Notes under the pieces: generated by a model
Seen by the model: only the letters and a program-made list of their open reading frames with translations
Told to the model about the DNA's origin: nothing
Database searches by the model: none
NCBI RefSeq assembly: GCF_051020975.1
Contig: NC_135037.1
Location: forward strand, 7,068,001-7,132,000
Source: Osmia lignaria lignaria
Lineage: Eukaryota; Arthropoda; Insecta; Hymenoptera; Megachilidae
Length of the DNA stretch: 64,000 bases
Direction: 5' to 3'
Shown here: piece after piece, positions 47,601 through 61,320 of the stretch
Position numbering within the stretch: the stretch's first letter is position 1
Layout of the letters: each line of letters starts with the position of its first letter
Translations under genes and position numbers: made by a program

Positions 47601-48764
47601 TATCACAATGTGATCAGAACGGTAGCAGCCTCCCTACGGACACGACGCGGTTCCATTGTCGTCGGTGTCGTTTAAAATTGCACCCTTAAACGTGGCGAGC
47701 GACTTTTATGCGGCAGTAAATTAAGATCCGAGTTTGCCGGAGGAATCAAGAGAAAAAGTGCGACGGCGGCGAGAAAGTTAGTGGTCCGAGCAGAAAATTC
47801 CAGATATACAGGAAGTTTCATAATATGTGTATCAGCGTTGAACATTGGGCGCAAAGAATATTAAAACGAAATTCATACGCTTCAAAATTATATTACAATC
47901 TAATAACATAATTAAAACTAAATTAATATTCACTGATACTAAATGTGATACATGTTGAAAAGAACCTTTTTATTCCCTTCCGTGTTCTGAAACGCCTTAT
48001 AGATCGTCAACGCGACTTCCTCCCTCATAACCGATGCTGTTCTTCCCGATACGATTCAGTCGGAAGTTTTACGATCGAGATATAAAACTGTGTCAAACAA
48101 TGTATCACACGCGTTCCTGCTCATTTTCCTACGATCGTAACTCCCGATCGATCGTCCTGGAAAAAAGGGTGCTAGGGCCCGCTATCTATTAGTGGATAGA
48201 GTTTGGAAGCAGTCGTAGTCGTAAATAAGGCACAACGTAAACGAAAAGGAGAAAAGAAAAATGGTAATGGACGCCAGACACGAAACACAGTCGAACAAAT
48301 TTCTTCAATGCGAATCAATCGATACTATAGAATCGGGGGATGTTTTTCTCTGTTCGTCGCCATAAAGTCATTCGTGACTGCGGAAGGGTGTAAAACCGAT
48401 TGCGAGCCATGTGTCGACGGAATAATAAAAAGTGACCCCTGTATTCGAGGGACACTCTTTGTGGGGAGGGTCTTCGCTGAAATTGCGAGTAATAATACCT
48501 AGACCTAACAGCGATGAAAGAAAGGATCGTTTCATAGTTAGAGGTATAAACTTTTACGATCTCGACGAACAGAAACTGTCTGATTTCAGACTACGCACGT
48601 GTTTCCCTTTTTCATATGTAGATTAAGTGGAAATCATTTCATGACCATCTGTACAATCTTAAAAAATCTTTTTAATTTAAAATAAAAAATCTAAAATCAT
48701 TCTGACACGTTTAATTATTCTAGCTCGTTAACGATCAAAGGCTTATTAAATGGCATCGAAACTA
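41638..48764. other. Intergenic (or intronic) DNA, no gene recognised
   Basis: AT-rich. It includes a short direct repeat, AAATATTCGAGCTT-like, near 43057-43092, and two inverted homologous segments near 44.2 and 45.2 kb (separate entry). No coding exon could be supported on either strand. Confidence 0.55.
44165..45290. repeat. Inverted homologous arms of about 110 nt, 0.9 kb apart
   Basis: 45183-45290 resembles the reverse complement of about 44165-44275. Shared words include CCTATTGCCGAA and CAAGAAACGAAGAAA with a similar order of flanking bases. The interior is AT-rich with no recognised transposase. It may be the termini of a decayed DNA transposon. Confidence 0.5.
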
Positions 48765-48768
48765 TTAA

Positions 48769-48983
48769 CCCTTTCGCTGCCACGGTGGTCCCATGGGACC
48801 AGCGCTTGTCTTTCCATTTGGGCCATGGTGGTTACCAATGACCACCACTAAGAAAAATGTGCTATTGACAAGATTATACCGTTATTTTAATATATTTCGC
48901 AGTTCTTTCCCATTATAAAATTTTTAATATGAAATTTATGGCCCACTGGTGGAAGTTCAAAAATTCGCGTGGCAGCTAAAGGG
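48769..48983. mobile_element. piggyBac-type MITE (215 bp) in TTAA sites
   Basis: TTAA flanks both ends (48765-48768 and 48984-48987). Terminal repeats are CCCTTTCGCTGCCACG on the left and CCCTTTAGCTGCCACG as the reverse complement of the right. A palindrome TGGTCCCATGGGACCA lies just inside the left end. TTAA duplication with a CCC terminus is the piggyBac signature. Confidence 0.85.
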
Positions 48984-50234
48984 TTAATAGACTTCCAGTT
49001 GGTAACACGCGAGCAACAACGAATCCTTTATCCTATTAATGGCAGAACAATACATGGAAACAATTGTCGCGCGAAATAGTAGCGGCAATATAAACGAGAC
49101 AGCTATTACTTTTGCGTATAGCTAACAAAACCGGGCGATATCTTTGGAAAAAGAGAATAAAAAATAAACTGGCAGACGATCGTTACGTCGACGTCGTTCT
49201 TTATTACCAACGATACTGGATGCTCGTTCGATTCGCGGGAAAATTTAAACGATTCTATCTACTTCCCTTTTGTTCACCATAGAAACAGTGTCCCCCATGG
49301 AAATGCGATTTCTCCGGTAACTTGCGATTCATGGCGGTTGATAGAGGGAAAATAAATCGACCGTTCGTGGCGAATAAACGAACACCCTTCGTTTCCGCCC
49401 TACCTTTGTACGGATTCGAGATTGCGTTGTGTGACGCTGTTCATGAAACGCATAAAAGGACGCTTTAGACCCCGTGTATCCGCGTTCGAATGGATATCGT
49501 GGTTGGTTTGTAAACAAAATTAAACGCACCCCAGTAAATTATTTACAAATTAGAACCGAATTCTTTTGTCAGAAAAGAAATGAAAAGAAAAGAAAAGTGA
49601 AACCGTGTGATTTTCTATAATTTTCTCTTAGCTCCAAGATTCTAATTCCGTTTGCGAACGAAACACAAATTCGAAATTGCTAGGATTTCGTCAACATTCG
49701 AGAGGAGGAAGCGTTCTCGGCTTTTGTAATCGAGGGTATCGGTGTGTTTTGACAAGAGAGATTCTCGACTTTGTAAAAGCGAGAAACGGGGGCGAAGATC
49801 GATGAGACGAGAGAAACACGGCACAATTATCGACGATCGGTAAACAACGAAGCCCGTTATCGTACGCCTGATGCAACACGGAAGCGAGTTTCGTCAGCTG
49901 TTGCAAATAGACTGACTATTGCCGGACTATAGATAGACTTAATCAAATGTAATTGTGCGTTTTTCCGACGATACGACGGATAACGATCGTCAGCGTGCCA
50001 ACAACCGGATCGAAACACCCTCGACAGTTCCTTTGTTCTATGGGGGCCTAATCGATGATTTATACGAACGGATATGATTTTTCTTTTTATTTTCATTTCT
50101 AAATAAATATTCTCCTATACGATTTCTTTCAATCTCGACGTTCAATCCTTCTTCGAATACTTTGCACACTAATTAATTTTAACAAAATTATTGTTTAATC
50201 GATTCAATACAATAGTCATTTGTAAACAAAGATA

Positions 50235-50575
50235 CACTGGTGGAATTACCTCTGGACACTTTGAATGAAAATATTCTTTATTTCATATTTATGCAGAAAA
50301 TGTATATTCTGCTATGCTAAATTGATACCGTCATATTTTTATTGTAATCTATAACATTTCTACTTCGTCACCCGGATAAGTCGTCACTCCGGATAAATCG
50401 TCATTTTCCTTTCCTCGTCATTTTAAAATTTGCATGGTTTTTATTCCGCTTAAATCGTCAAAATTTCTCAATCCCTTGAGTGGCGACGTATCGAGGTTTT
50501 ACTGTATATTAAATAATTTGAATAAATGCGAAATTTAAGTAAAAATTTAAGTGTCCAGAATTAATTCCACTAGTG
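50235..50575. mobile_element. Tc1/mariner-type MITE (341 bp), probably with a nested insert
   Basis: The left end CACTGGTGGAATTACCTCTG and the reverse complement of the right end CACTAGTGGAATTAATTCTG are inverted repeats of about 28 nt. TA precedes the left end; the right has CA, perhaps a decayed TA. The interior at about 50375-50504 ends in CGAGGTTTTACTG then TA, which resembles the end of a pogo/Tigger-like element. Confidence 0.6.
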
Positions 50576-51386
50576 CATATTTGCATTCAGTTACCACATA
50601 GTACCCTTTCATAACGAAACAACAAATAGTATTCAATTTACTCTTGGAATTGCATAAAAAATCAATCGACGAGGAAGAAGGAAAGAGAAGAGCTTTTGAA
50701 AGCTCACACTTTTATTTGAATATTTATTTCTACAGTCTCCAGATAAATCTACCCGAGCGATTCCATTCTACGCTCGTCACGTACTTATCCAACGCTTCAG
50801 TCGTGACCCATATTTACTTGAAGGGTGATTATTCCCCCTTGATCTCCCCTCCTGGTGTGCACTCTCAGAACAACCCATTGTCGTGCAGAGGGAACGCACG
50901 ATTCAAATTGAAATATATTTTCTTTCCATCCGCGTGAATAACGAGGGTTGCCTCTTACGTTAGTTAAAAACCCGTCATAACAAAATCATCAATCGATCAC
51001 TTGTAGCCCCGCTGCATTTTTTCCCTTTAAACATTTTTCATGCCTAAACTTACGCAATAATCGTGGCATCGTTAAAACGACTCTTCTATCGTTTCGAAAC
51101 TTCCTTTTGTTTATCCATTGCAAAGACACCACGTTGAACAAATATTGAACCACCTTTCCACTACTTTAACCTCCTCTCCGCATGACAAGGTAAATACTCG
51201 AATGTATAGGTTTTTAGCTTTGTAATTTCAATATTCGACGAGAACCCGGGATTCAGGTTTTGATATCAACCCTTATGAAAAGCCCTCGAAGCTCATCGAA
51301 ATATTTATAATTCCCCTTCTTCGAGATTCACTAACATGACTAACCCTGACGTTGCAAAACAACTTTTATCGCTAAATATAAATTAA

Positions 51387-51598
51387 CCCGTCAAATTGAC
51401 GGATTTTCGTAAAAATAGGTATACAACATCGGGAAATAATAAAATATAGGTGTTCCAGAGAAAACGAGAAATATATATTTACTGCATCATATCATTAAAA
51501 ACCAATATGCAATGTTTAAAGAATAATATTTGCATGTTCAGAATTTTTAAGCATTAAATCGGAAACACGTCAAATTGACGGGTTCCGTAAATATAGTG
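51387..51598. mobile_element. Candidate second piggyBac-type MITE (212 bp)
   Basis: TTAA at 51383-51386 and 51599-51602 bounds a segment with CGTCAAATTGACGG-type palindromes near both ends. The right end has about 17 extra bases between the palindrome and TTAA that the left lacks, so the left boundary may be truncated or the TTAA there may be chance. Confidence 0.5.
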
Positions 51599-51602
51599 TT
51601 AA

Positions 51603-54600
51603 CTGGTATTTCGAAAGTGTCCATGCGATTACATTTTCAATGATTCCCTAAGAATAATCCACGACGAGGCTAACCGAGAACTTTCAAAGCATTCAAATTG
51701 TTCTGCTGCGTTTTGTCCACCCCCTTTTCACGTCTGCTGTCTCTGTCAAATCGTTCGAGGCACACCCCTCGTCTCAAGGACACTCCAGAAATCTCGATCC
51801 CTTTAAAAGCTGGTCGTCCTTGCCCAGCAGGAGCGTACCGTACGATTCGATACAACGCAGCCCCGAGGCTCTTTCATTTTCGACCCCGTAACCCATCTCG
51901 TGGAACTAAACCCTCTTGACAGTGGAACCGATGAAATTAGTGGCTTGTATATAATGGGTTTGCGAAGGTTAGGCTAACAGCCAGAGGAAAATATGTTTGT
52001 TGGACGATTTGATTGATACAAAGTCACGTGAATCGTGGGTGGAATAAATTTTCTCTTCAAAAGGCGAGGTGTAAGTGTAAATGAATCTAAAGAGACAGTG
52101 TCGCGACTCGTCGGCGTTAACAAATAAACTATTTTGAAGTATATTAAAAGTAAAGAAAATCGGAACGAGAAGAATTACAGAAATTCGACTTCCATCGATT
52201 CGAACGGTTTGGATTCATCGGTAAAGACCGTGACACATTTTTACACCCCGTTCGATTGACGCGTGAAAAGAAAACTGATATTCAGGTAATTACATTGAAA
52301 AGTGAATTCAGTACCGACACATATGTACATATCATCAGCTAGCATTCACGTTCTCATGGAACAAAAAGCCTCTGTGAAGCTCGCAGCCAGTAGCCGTGAT
52401 CCCAGATTATAAGCGAGGCGTTAAAGTCACTTTGGAAAACCGGTCTTGTATGCAGTAGCCCAACCAGGCCTTATACCAAGAGGAGAATGCAATAAAATTA
52501 CCAGGCAATTGTACACACGTGCCGTGCTTGAAAGGACAAGTAAGTTTCAGTTTGCGATTCGATTCACCATTTTAGTTGCACGATGATTAATCAGCCGTCT
52601 TTAGTCGACAGAATCAAATTTGAAATTTCGTCGTTTTAATAAACTACCATCGACGTACGAAATTGATGACGTACCAATTAACGAACGCATCGAAAATGCT
52701 ATCAGCTTCATTTTGTTTACGTCAAATGAATATTTTCATGGAGCTGGACGTCATACATTTCCAACCGTCTTATCACCCACATTCTTGAATGTTTCTCTTA
52801 TTTTTCATATCTTATTCACTGTCGCCTTTCATTCTAAGAGAGCACAGAGTTCGGCCTTCAACTTGTAGTCGTGAGATGTAAATACTTTCGAAATCGTTTC
52901 ATTGGGTGCTCTTGATCTTGAATTATTTTCGCTTGATAGGACGTTGAACTTCTCAAGATACTGCAGTTTTATTCGATAAAAACAAACAAATTTCTACTTT
53001 TATTTTTCGTAATTATGATAAATACAATCATTAATTAAAGCTCTTTTGCACTTTCTTAATTGAATTGAATAAATAATAGAATTTTGTGGATGAACGGGTT
53101 AAAATGAATGATCTTGCAGATTGTTGCACAACATCGTTATAAGTACAACGTCCCAGACAGAGCGTATCGATTATGGAAGAAAGTGAACGCGAGAAATCAA
53201 GTCCCAACACTGAGAAAGAGGGCTCTCTCGCACGCACCCATTATTTCCTCGTCAAAATTATCATTAAGATATCGTTTGTGTGAGGGGGTGTTTCGTGAAA
53301 CCTCGATAATGGAAAAAGGCTCTTCCAAGGGTCTTTTACCTGCTCTGACCATCCTTTTCGAAACTGTTAAAGGGCCGATTTAAGAACATCGTAAAGCTCT
53401 CTCCATTTTCCTTAACGCTTTATAAAAATTCATGTAAATTAGGGAACGAAGAATAAACGATCAAACCGAGTCATCGTACATTAACCCTTCGTGGTCTTGA
53501 TTTATTTAAATTTGTCCCAATTAAATTGAATTACACGGTAAATTGTAATTAATTATCATTTAAATTTCTAAATTTTTTATTTGCTAAGAATTATTCACCC
53601 TTCGAGGATAATGTTAAATAAAAACATCAAAGTAAGGGAAACGTGGTCATCTCTATGGATCTGCTAGCAGGTTTAATTTCAACTCAAACGAGCGTCTTGA
53701 AAAATTCCATGAATCTTTTGTGCCTGAAGAACGGTAGACGCTTCCTTAAGGAGGAACCCTTGTGTACTATACATAAACGTACCCTCTGTACCCTCGAGGG
53801 CCGAGAATACAGGTAGACAGGGTTTTATCGGGAACTTTAGCTTCAAAGCGAAAGATGTATGTACAACCTCTGCTCGACTTCATCATTGGAAACTTTATTC
53901 TACGATGATTTCACCCTCTTTTTCGCTGAACGAGTGGGTTACGATTAACTGGAAAAATTGATAGTGAGAAGTATTTCACAATTTCATCTTCCTTTGCTAT
54001 TTTTTTGCAAAAAAAAATGAGAAAGATGCATGGGGTATATAACACTGTCCAACTTTTTTCCTGTTTTCCAATAGCCATTGGGTGATCGTTGTAGAGCTTC
54101 TCGTCCTGAACACGAATCCGAAAACTGAATTGCTTCATCAACCTCAGTTTTCGAAAAACACGAGTTTTTCTAAAAACATAATTTGTGACCCACTGTAGCT
54201 CGCTCTCCTCGGATGATCAGTGCCGTAGCTACGCATAATTATACCTATAATGTTTGATTTTTTCTTGCTATTATTATTTCTCTTTCCTCGTTATTCATTA
54301 TTATTTTTAGATACCAACAATAAAATGATAAAATACTTTAATCGATTGACGAGCATTACGACTTTATCAATCGACACTCGATTGAAGACAGTTTTGAAAT
54401 TTGTTTATGATATAGAAAAAATAAAATGTATAAGATAAAGAATTACCTGTAGTAAACGAATTTAAAAATATGGAACTTTATTTGTCATGGAAATATAATT
54501 TTTTACTCTATGGTTTTCAATGAAAATGTAATACAATTCTTTCAATTCTAGCGATGATGGGGAAGTAAGAATGCTTATCGTTAGCGCTCTTTCGAAATAT

Positions 54601-57600
54601 AAGCACCACATGACGTTTCTCGAACACTCGATACAATCGGAGAAATAATACATAAATACTTTTTCTGATCGTGCATCGTGAGGAGCAATAGTGATGCAAT
54701 CGCGGTCAATCCACGATTTCTTTTCCAGCTTTCCCTAACGAAACCCTTTCCTGAGCTCGTGTAACGCTCGATAGGAAACACGATACATGGTTACACCCTG
54801 ATAACTGATAAAGGGACGGATAGACAGATGGTTTCGTTCGTTTTTCGAGCAACCGTTGTTACTTGAAAATATTATTACTTTCGTTACATTCTAGATGTCT
54901 CGTTAATTAAACGGAAAAATCTATATGTTGCACCCTCGATACTAAACGTTTAGTATAACATTGGATTCCTTCAAAATTAGAAGAAATTTGCATCATTTCC
55001 ACATTTCACAGCTGATCAAATAATTAACGATCGCTGGTGTAATTTGATAAACATTTTTGATCCTTCGAAAATCAGGTGTTGCGTGACAAAATTTTATCAT
55101 ACGTAATCAGCTTATTTCTCGTTGGAATCACCATTTCTCCCCGTTGTATCACCAGTTACTCTGTACAATCTCAAACTCTGTGTACACAGAACGCGTTTTC
55201 GATTAAAAATATTTGAGAATGACAAATCGATTTGATATCAAACGTGTCTCACTGTTAAAGCTGTACATAATTTCGTGTCGACGTAATATGTAAGAAACGC
55301 GCGCGTTCTGTTTAATCAAGAAGAAAAAGAGTGAGAGAGGGAGAGAAAGAAGAAAAGGAAAGAAAAAGAAAAGAACGCGTGGTGAAACACGGGCAAAGCA
55401 GGGAGGCTTTCGGTAAACAAGGCAATTTCGAGGCGATGAATTATTTAAAGGAAGCGCGATACGAAAATAGAGGCGCGATTCACGAGTCGATTACCTGGCT
55501 GAAAATTTTTCCACTGGCGATGAGCGAACGTGCCACGTGAATCAAAGTAGAGGAAAAGAATAAAGAAACATATTTTTCTCCGGCATTAATTATAATTAGT
55601 CATGAATTACGAACGATAACAATGACAAGGTTACACGAAAATCCATTCTTCTCGAATACGAACAAGAGTGACCCATAATGACTTAATTCAACGAATCGTT
55701 TCCTCCTTTATGTATGCTATGTTAATTGCCGCCATTAAAATGTCAAGTATAATATGACTCATTGGAATAACGATTAACCAGGATAAGATTAGTTAATCGT
55801 TTAGTTCAGGCTTACAATTTACTATCTTGCATTACTAGTATTAATAGTATCCTCAAACACGTGGACTGCCGCGCTGAATTTCCAAGTATCTACTAACAAT
55901 AAGTGTTGTTTTTAATTTTTCTATCGTTAGATCGTATTAAATTTGAAGTCAGATCCCCAAGGTATATTGAATAACGTTAAACGGCGACTATTAATCAACG
56001 TAAAAATAGTCGTGATAAGGTAACTAACGCCGATCTATCAGATTTCGTTTGCCTGAAGAAGGGAGCCGGTAAATCTTGTCACTTCAGGCATGAAAGAATA
56101 ATCAAAGCGGTGATTAACGTTCTCGCGTTTGATAGAAGGAAATACATTTCATTTTCCCTTCGAGCATAAGCAAAGGAGGAAAAGCAGCGTTTATTCAATG
56201 GAAATAGAACTAATTCTGCTCGATGTCTTATTTCTAATCTACGGGGTGGTGTTACGCGAGTTACGAGGATGAATTTTTACCAAGCCAGAAGAAGCATGAT
56301 ATTTATACCAAGCGTTGGACCAGCAAGGAATTCGAATAAGAATTTGCCGAAAACATTTGCCCGGCTACCATCTGTTGTTTGCCGTTCGATGGCAAACTTC
56401 CATGCATCTCGTCGATCGTTACTCACCGTTGTCATGGATTTTACGTAAACGTTGTATCAACTTTTATAAGCGCGACATTCCCGAGTCGGGTGGATGCTCG
56501 ATATTCGTGGAGTTATTGAACGGATCGAATCGGTTGCTCGAATAAAATTCATTATTTATACGAAGGTAGAGAAACGCGACGCGGAGTGGAATAAAGAACC
56601 GCACCGGCAAGAAACAATGGACAGAGCCATTACGACACACCTGTAACCACCAGTCAGGTAATATGGTACGCGAAGAAAAATATCCATTCTAGTAGGTGAA
56701 TGAGAAATGAATGATAATACCCAGCAAACTGTATAAAACAGTTGGGTTATTTCATCGGAAATTTCAAACATTTCACGAAATAGAGGAAAAATTTCTCTAC
56801 AGTTACCACCTTTTATACCATGTTATTTCGTTCGAGTACCATTTTAGCGACCTGCTAAGTATAAACAAATTTACTTAGCTACGTATAAAAAGTTGATAAG
56901 ATAATGGAAGATTATATAATTTTTCAAATAATTACATCAGCATATATTGAAGCGAATTTAATTTAACCGAGCGATTGTGGTGTCTATATAATTTGAAGGG
57001 TTCAAAAAAAAAAAAAATGTATTAATACTGATTGATAGAAACACGCTTCAATTTTCCATCTACTTAAATTGCCTATACCAAAAGAGGTTAATTATAGTTA
57101 TTATAATGAATCTTGGTTGTGCCAATACTTGTTTGATCCAGAATAAATCTGACAATGAGAAAATTTGCTGATCCAATAGCATTCGAATACAAAGAATGAT
57201 TAAGCAGTTATTTATATTGCACCAATCTTAACCATATGATTATCGTGATACATGATTTTGCATCGTCAGAATAATACGATACTCGTTCGATTCGCAAAAG
57301 ATAATCAATTAATTCATACATCCTTCGAAACAAGTATCAATGGGATGTTTTGTAAGAGGGCTCAAAGTCGAGGAATTTAACGAAAAACATGCGAGGCGAA
57401 CTCGTTATCGCGAGTCAGTATCTTGCAAGGGGCAGAAAGCAAGATAACGAGCGGAATTGACGTGGACTGGTGAAACGGACACGATAAGTAAAACGATCGT
57501 GTCCGTAAATCACGACAATGACGGATGGGAGGGTACGCGTACCGATCGTTTATTGGCAGTCATGCGATCCATAACATTGCAGCCTGGCTACTCCCGTATT

Positions 57601-60600
57601 CATGCTATGCACGACCCCTCTGCATTGTGTACACGTTGCACATGCAACTACAGATGTATGCACATGCATTTAGGTCGGACCGGTATCTGCGAGTTGCGCG
57701 TATGCATCGCTAGCTGCAAAATTAACTTCGTCTTCTGCTCTTTCTGTTACCATCCACCACCATATCCCTACCTTTCCTCTACCTTTTTCCTGCTACCTAC
57801 CGATTTCTATTTCTATCGATCGAATTTTTCCTGGATAAACATCTTCCATCGGGATGGAAATTATGGCCAACCGTATTCTCATCAATTTCTCGGATATATA
57901 AATCTTTTGAATCGAGGACGAACATGTAGATGTGTCATTTTTTGTTTGCACACGATTTTTATTACATTGAAAACGGTGTCATCTACCGAGACATGGGTGT
58001 TGACACGTTACACACCGCATTCTTCTACTCGTCCAATTTTAGCTCGTTCTCGATTTCGTACATAGTTGCATCAGCTTCCGAAGAAGTTGCAAACCACCCT
58101 ATAATTTCATCGAAACGACTCATTTCCAACCACGAAACATCTATCCTGGAATTATTACTATCCAAATCCCTGTGATCGGAGCAAATCCCTATTTCAAAGA
58201 TAGTGCGCTCACGCTGCGAATCGGCTGCACACGTGTCAGCGTTCTCCATGCAGCCAACTGTGCTTACAGGATGCGCGTTAAACACACGTCGGCCTTGATG
58301 GAGCGCAGCGATTGATAAGATTACGTAAAACGCGAGTTTTGCTGGTCAAACCTACGCGAATGGTCATAGGAAGAAATACATACAGAGATGTAGAGAGGAA
58401 AAGAAGATAGGCGGTAGCGGAGGTGCGCAAAGCTGAGGTAGACGGTGCCACGAGTGCAAGGAAAAGGGAAAGAGAGGCGTGGTACAACGAAGCGGAGAAG
58501 CGTGCAAGAGGAAAGAAGGAAGCGAGTGGGATTCGTATGACTGCTGGCACCAAGCAGTCTGCTCCGCTCACCTCGCTATTCCCGCGAGCAATGCCAGCCC
58601 GAGATTGCTGCTCGGTACTTGACTCGTGTTCACGAACGTTCACGAACACGTACGAAGCTGTGCATCGACGTGTACCCGATGTGGAGTAGCGCCCTGGACA
58701 GAGCCAGCCACTCTCAGTCCGTCCACTAGCCAACAGAGACCAAGACAAATATTCCACTTTTCTTCGTGGAACATGTGTTCCAGACCACTTGCTCGTTTCG
58801 TGCCAGTACAGATGTACCCCCTTGAAGAAACTAATGGGACAGAATGGAAAGTCTTGCTTCCATCGCGATAAAAGACAGCAAGAATTTCAAATAAACGAAT
58901 CGAACAAAATTCTTTTATCTTTTATTTGAGAGGATATTAAGGGCAGTCTGTAAATAAAATAATTGGCAAAGTGCCTTATCACTTTTCTTCCTGTTATCAA
59001 ACAAATATGATTATCAAAATAAGCTTTGGTTATCTCTCTGTTAGCTGACTAGAGCTGATACAAAAAATATATCAACACTGGATCAAAATTAACCCCTTCT
59101 ACGTCAACAGAGAACTATTAATGGCAAAAATTTCGCGTTTATAACTACCAATCGGACGGTGAATTAGCATGAAGCTAAAATAGAATGTTTATCGTGTTCC
59201 GTCGAGCGATTTGCGTCAGACAACAGATGCCTTAGCGAAAACTTTAATTCGATCAATAAACGCATCAATAGAGAAAATAGAGCAGGGTTTTTCCCTCGGA
59301 AAATTCACGGATCAGATCTAAATAAATCGATGATCGGAAGGAGGAAAAGCGGAAAATGAAAAAAGCCGAAAGAGAAAGAGGGATTGCAAAGGTCGGACGA
59401 TACAGCTCGATTCTAAATTTGAACGGACCACGAAGTAGTCACGGCTCGGAAAGAGCGCTACCAGCAAAAAAGAAAAGGAGAAGAAACAAATGCAGTGGGA
59501 TTTAAGGTGGTACTCGAACAGACTGTTCGTTGTTTGTAATGAACCGCCTGTATGTACGTTTCGTTCTAATTTTCTTCCTGTTTACGTTCCTTCCCTAAAG
59601 ACCACACCGATATAGGCCCACCACTTCTGTTCTCTGACTAAACATATTTTCAACAATGTCTGCTAGTCGATGTCTAGGAATGGAAACTCTGGAAAAATAT
59701 GATTCTCAAAATAAACCACCCTTCGCTGGTGGAATTTTCCTATTTGAATCTTCCAATTTAACCGAGACATCCATCTTTCGAAAGCTGACAGAGTATCACT
59801 TTCTGTTCGCTCTGATCCTAATTTCGGGAATGTTAATTCGAGCCGGATTGAAGGTTAGAGGGATAAACGTCATGCAAACTTTCCACACACAGATTTCCAG
59901 GCCTATCGTGACTCACGTATTCGAGAGATAACTGACGTTGCGATAAAATTGCAAGGTCCCGATATACATTCGTAACGATGCCGCTCTGTTATGTTCGGAG
60001 AAGGGAAATTCCTTTTTTTTTCATTTGTGATATCACAGGAAAACCACGAGAATCATTTCGTTCGTAACAAGTATGTACTTTAATAACAGAGAGATTTATA
60101 TAATAAAAGGGGTTGATGAAAGAAAACTAGGCTAATAAATATTTCTCTCTATTGTAAAGAGATGTTATTGTACATAAGGTGTTAAATAAGGCGGAACGAA
60201 AGATTAGAAAGAAGAAAATCGTGATCCGTGTCGGTGTTAAAAGACGGTACAAACTGTCGAGGATTTACGAGGAACCTCGGATCGCCACGGCTCATAACTT
60301 CGTGGCCGAGGAGCGCAGGTGTCGCCGGAAGTCGTTTTACGAGCGAGCGGAAACGTAAATCGGAGCACGGTCTTCGTCACGGAAAAGGGAACCGAATTCT
60401 ACACAACAGGCTCTCGGTCGAACGAACGGTACTTACACGACTCGATAAACTTTCAGTTTGCTCGAAAACAGGAACACCGTTCAAAGCGATCCTGTAATCT
60501 GATCATTCTTTTCATAGAGTTTCATAACTTTTTCCCTTTTAAAGAGTCTGAATTTTAATATTATCACAGAATTTTACCATCTTTAGAACACTAATTTGAT

Positions 60601-61318
60601 ACTCATTTTCTGAAATTATAAAAAATCCCTAAAATAATAATAATTCGCGAAAAATTCACGTTCAAATTTTTTCTTAAACGAAATATTAATTAAATTTTTC
60701 GAATGATTGAATCGTCTACTGCCTCGACGTGGAACTTAACAAGGACTCGCGAGATCAACGGAGACCTCGAAACACCGAATGGTTCCTTCTCTTTAATCAG
60801 CTGTGATTAAAAAGTCAGAGAACGAAGATCGTTTGAAATTTTGATCGTGTTCGCGATTACGTCAGGTACCTACTCGAATGCTATATCTATGCAACGAACA
60901 CGGTGTAAACCGGGCTTTAAAGGATCGAGACGAGCGTGCTGCAAGCTCTCTTGAATAGATTCAATCACCGGGAGTGTCTTCTCGGAAGCGCTCGGATGCA
61001 TTTAAATGCCCCCGGTCAAATAAACAGGCCGTCGGTTGCATATCGATTACCAGCTGATATGATTTTTGCATTCAAATTACGTTTTTCGATGTTTTATTCT
61101 CTACTGGGATACGTTCAGCTGATCGACAGCATGGCCAAGAATTGATCAAAAGATTCGTACACGTGAATGTTAAGAATATTGGAACATTTACTCCAAGACT
61201 AAAACCGTTCCTTCGAAGTCCATTTCTTTGAGAGGTTAAAATGGTTACCTATTTCTCGGAATCGATTTACACTTGGAAACATTTCGTTTCATTCAATCAC
61301 ACTATTCATGTTGAGCTA
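51603..61318. other. Long stretch without a recognised gene
   Basis: AT-rich DNA. The only notable patch is CpG-rich DNA at about 58200-58760. Open frames at 57457-58065 (+) and 58278-58757 (-) lack any domain I recognise and look fortuitous. It could be the intron of the minus-strand gene whose first exon may lie at 62124-62198. Confidence 0.5.
58200..58760. promoter_or_regulatory. CpG-rich, promoter-like patch
   Basis: Local rise in GC and CpG in otherwise AT-rich DNA. It contains an initiator-like CTCAGTCC near 58710 and a direct repeat GTTCACGAACGTTCACGAAC near 58628. No associated coding exon was found, so function is only suggested. Confidence 0.25.
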
Positions 61319-61320
61319 TA

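Noticed and set aside
57457..58065. Longest open frame in the window (202 codons, plus strand)
   Set aside because: The translation is rich in Cys, His, Tyr and Phe without any recognisable domain, and it overlaps no splice-like structure. It is probably a chance frame.
58278..58757. 159-codon frame on the minus strand
   Set aside because: It lies in the CpG-rich patch, where stops are rarer; no family resemblance.
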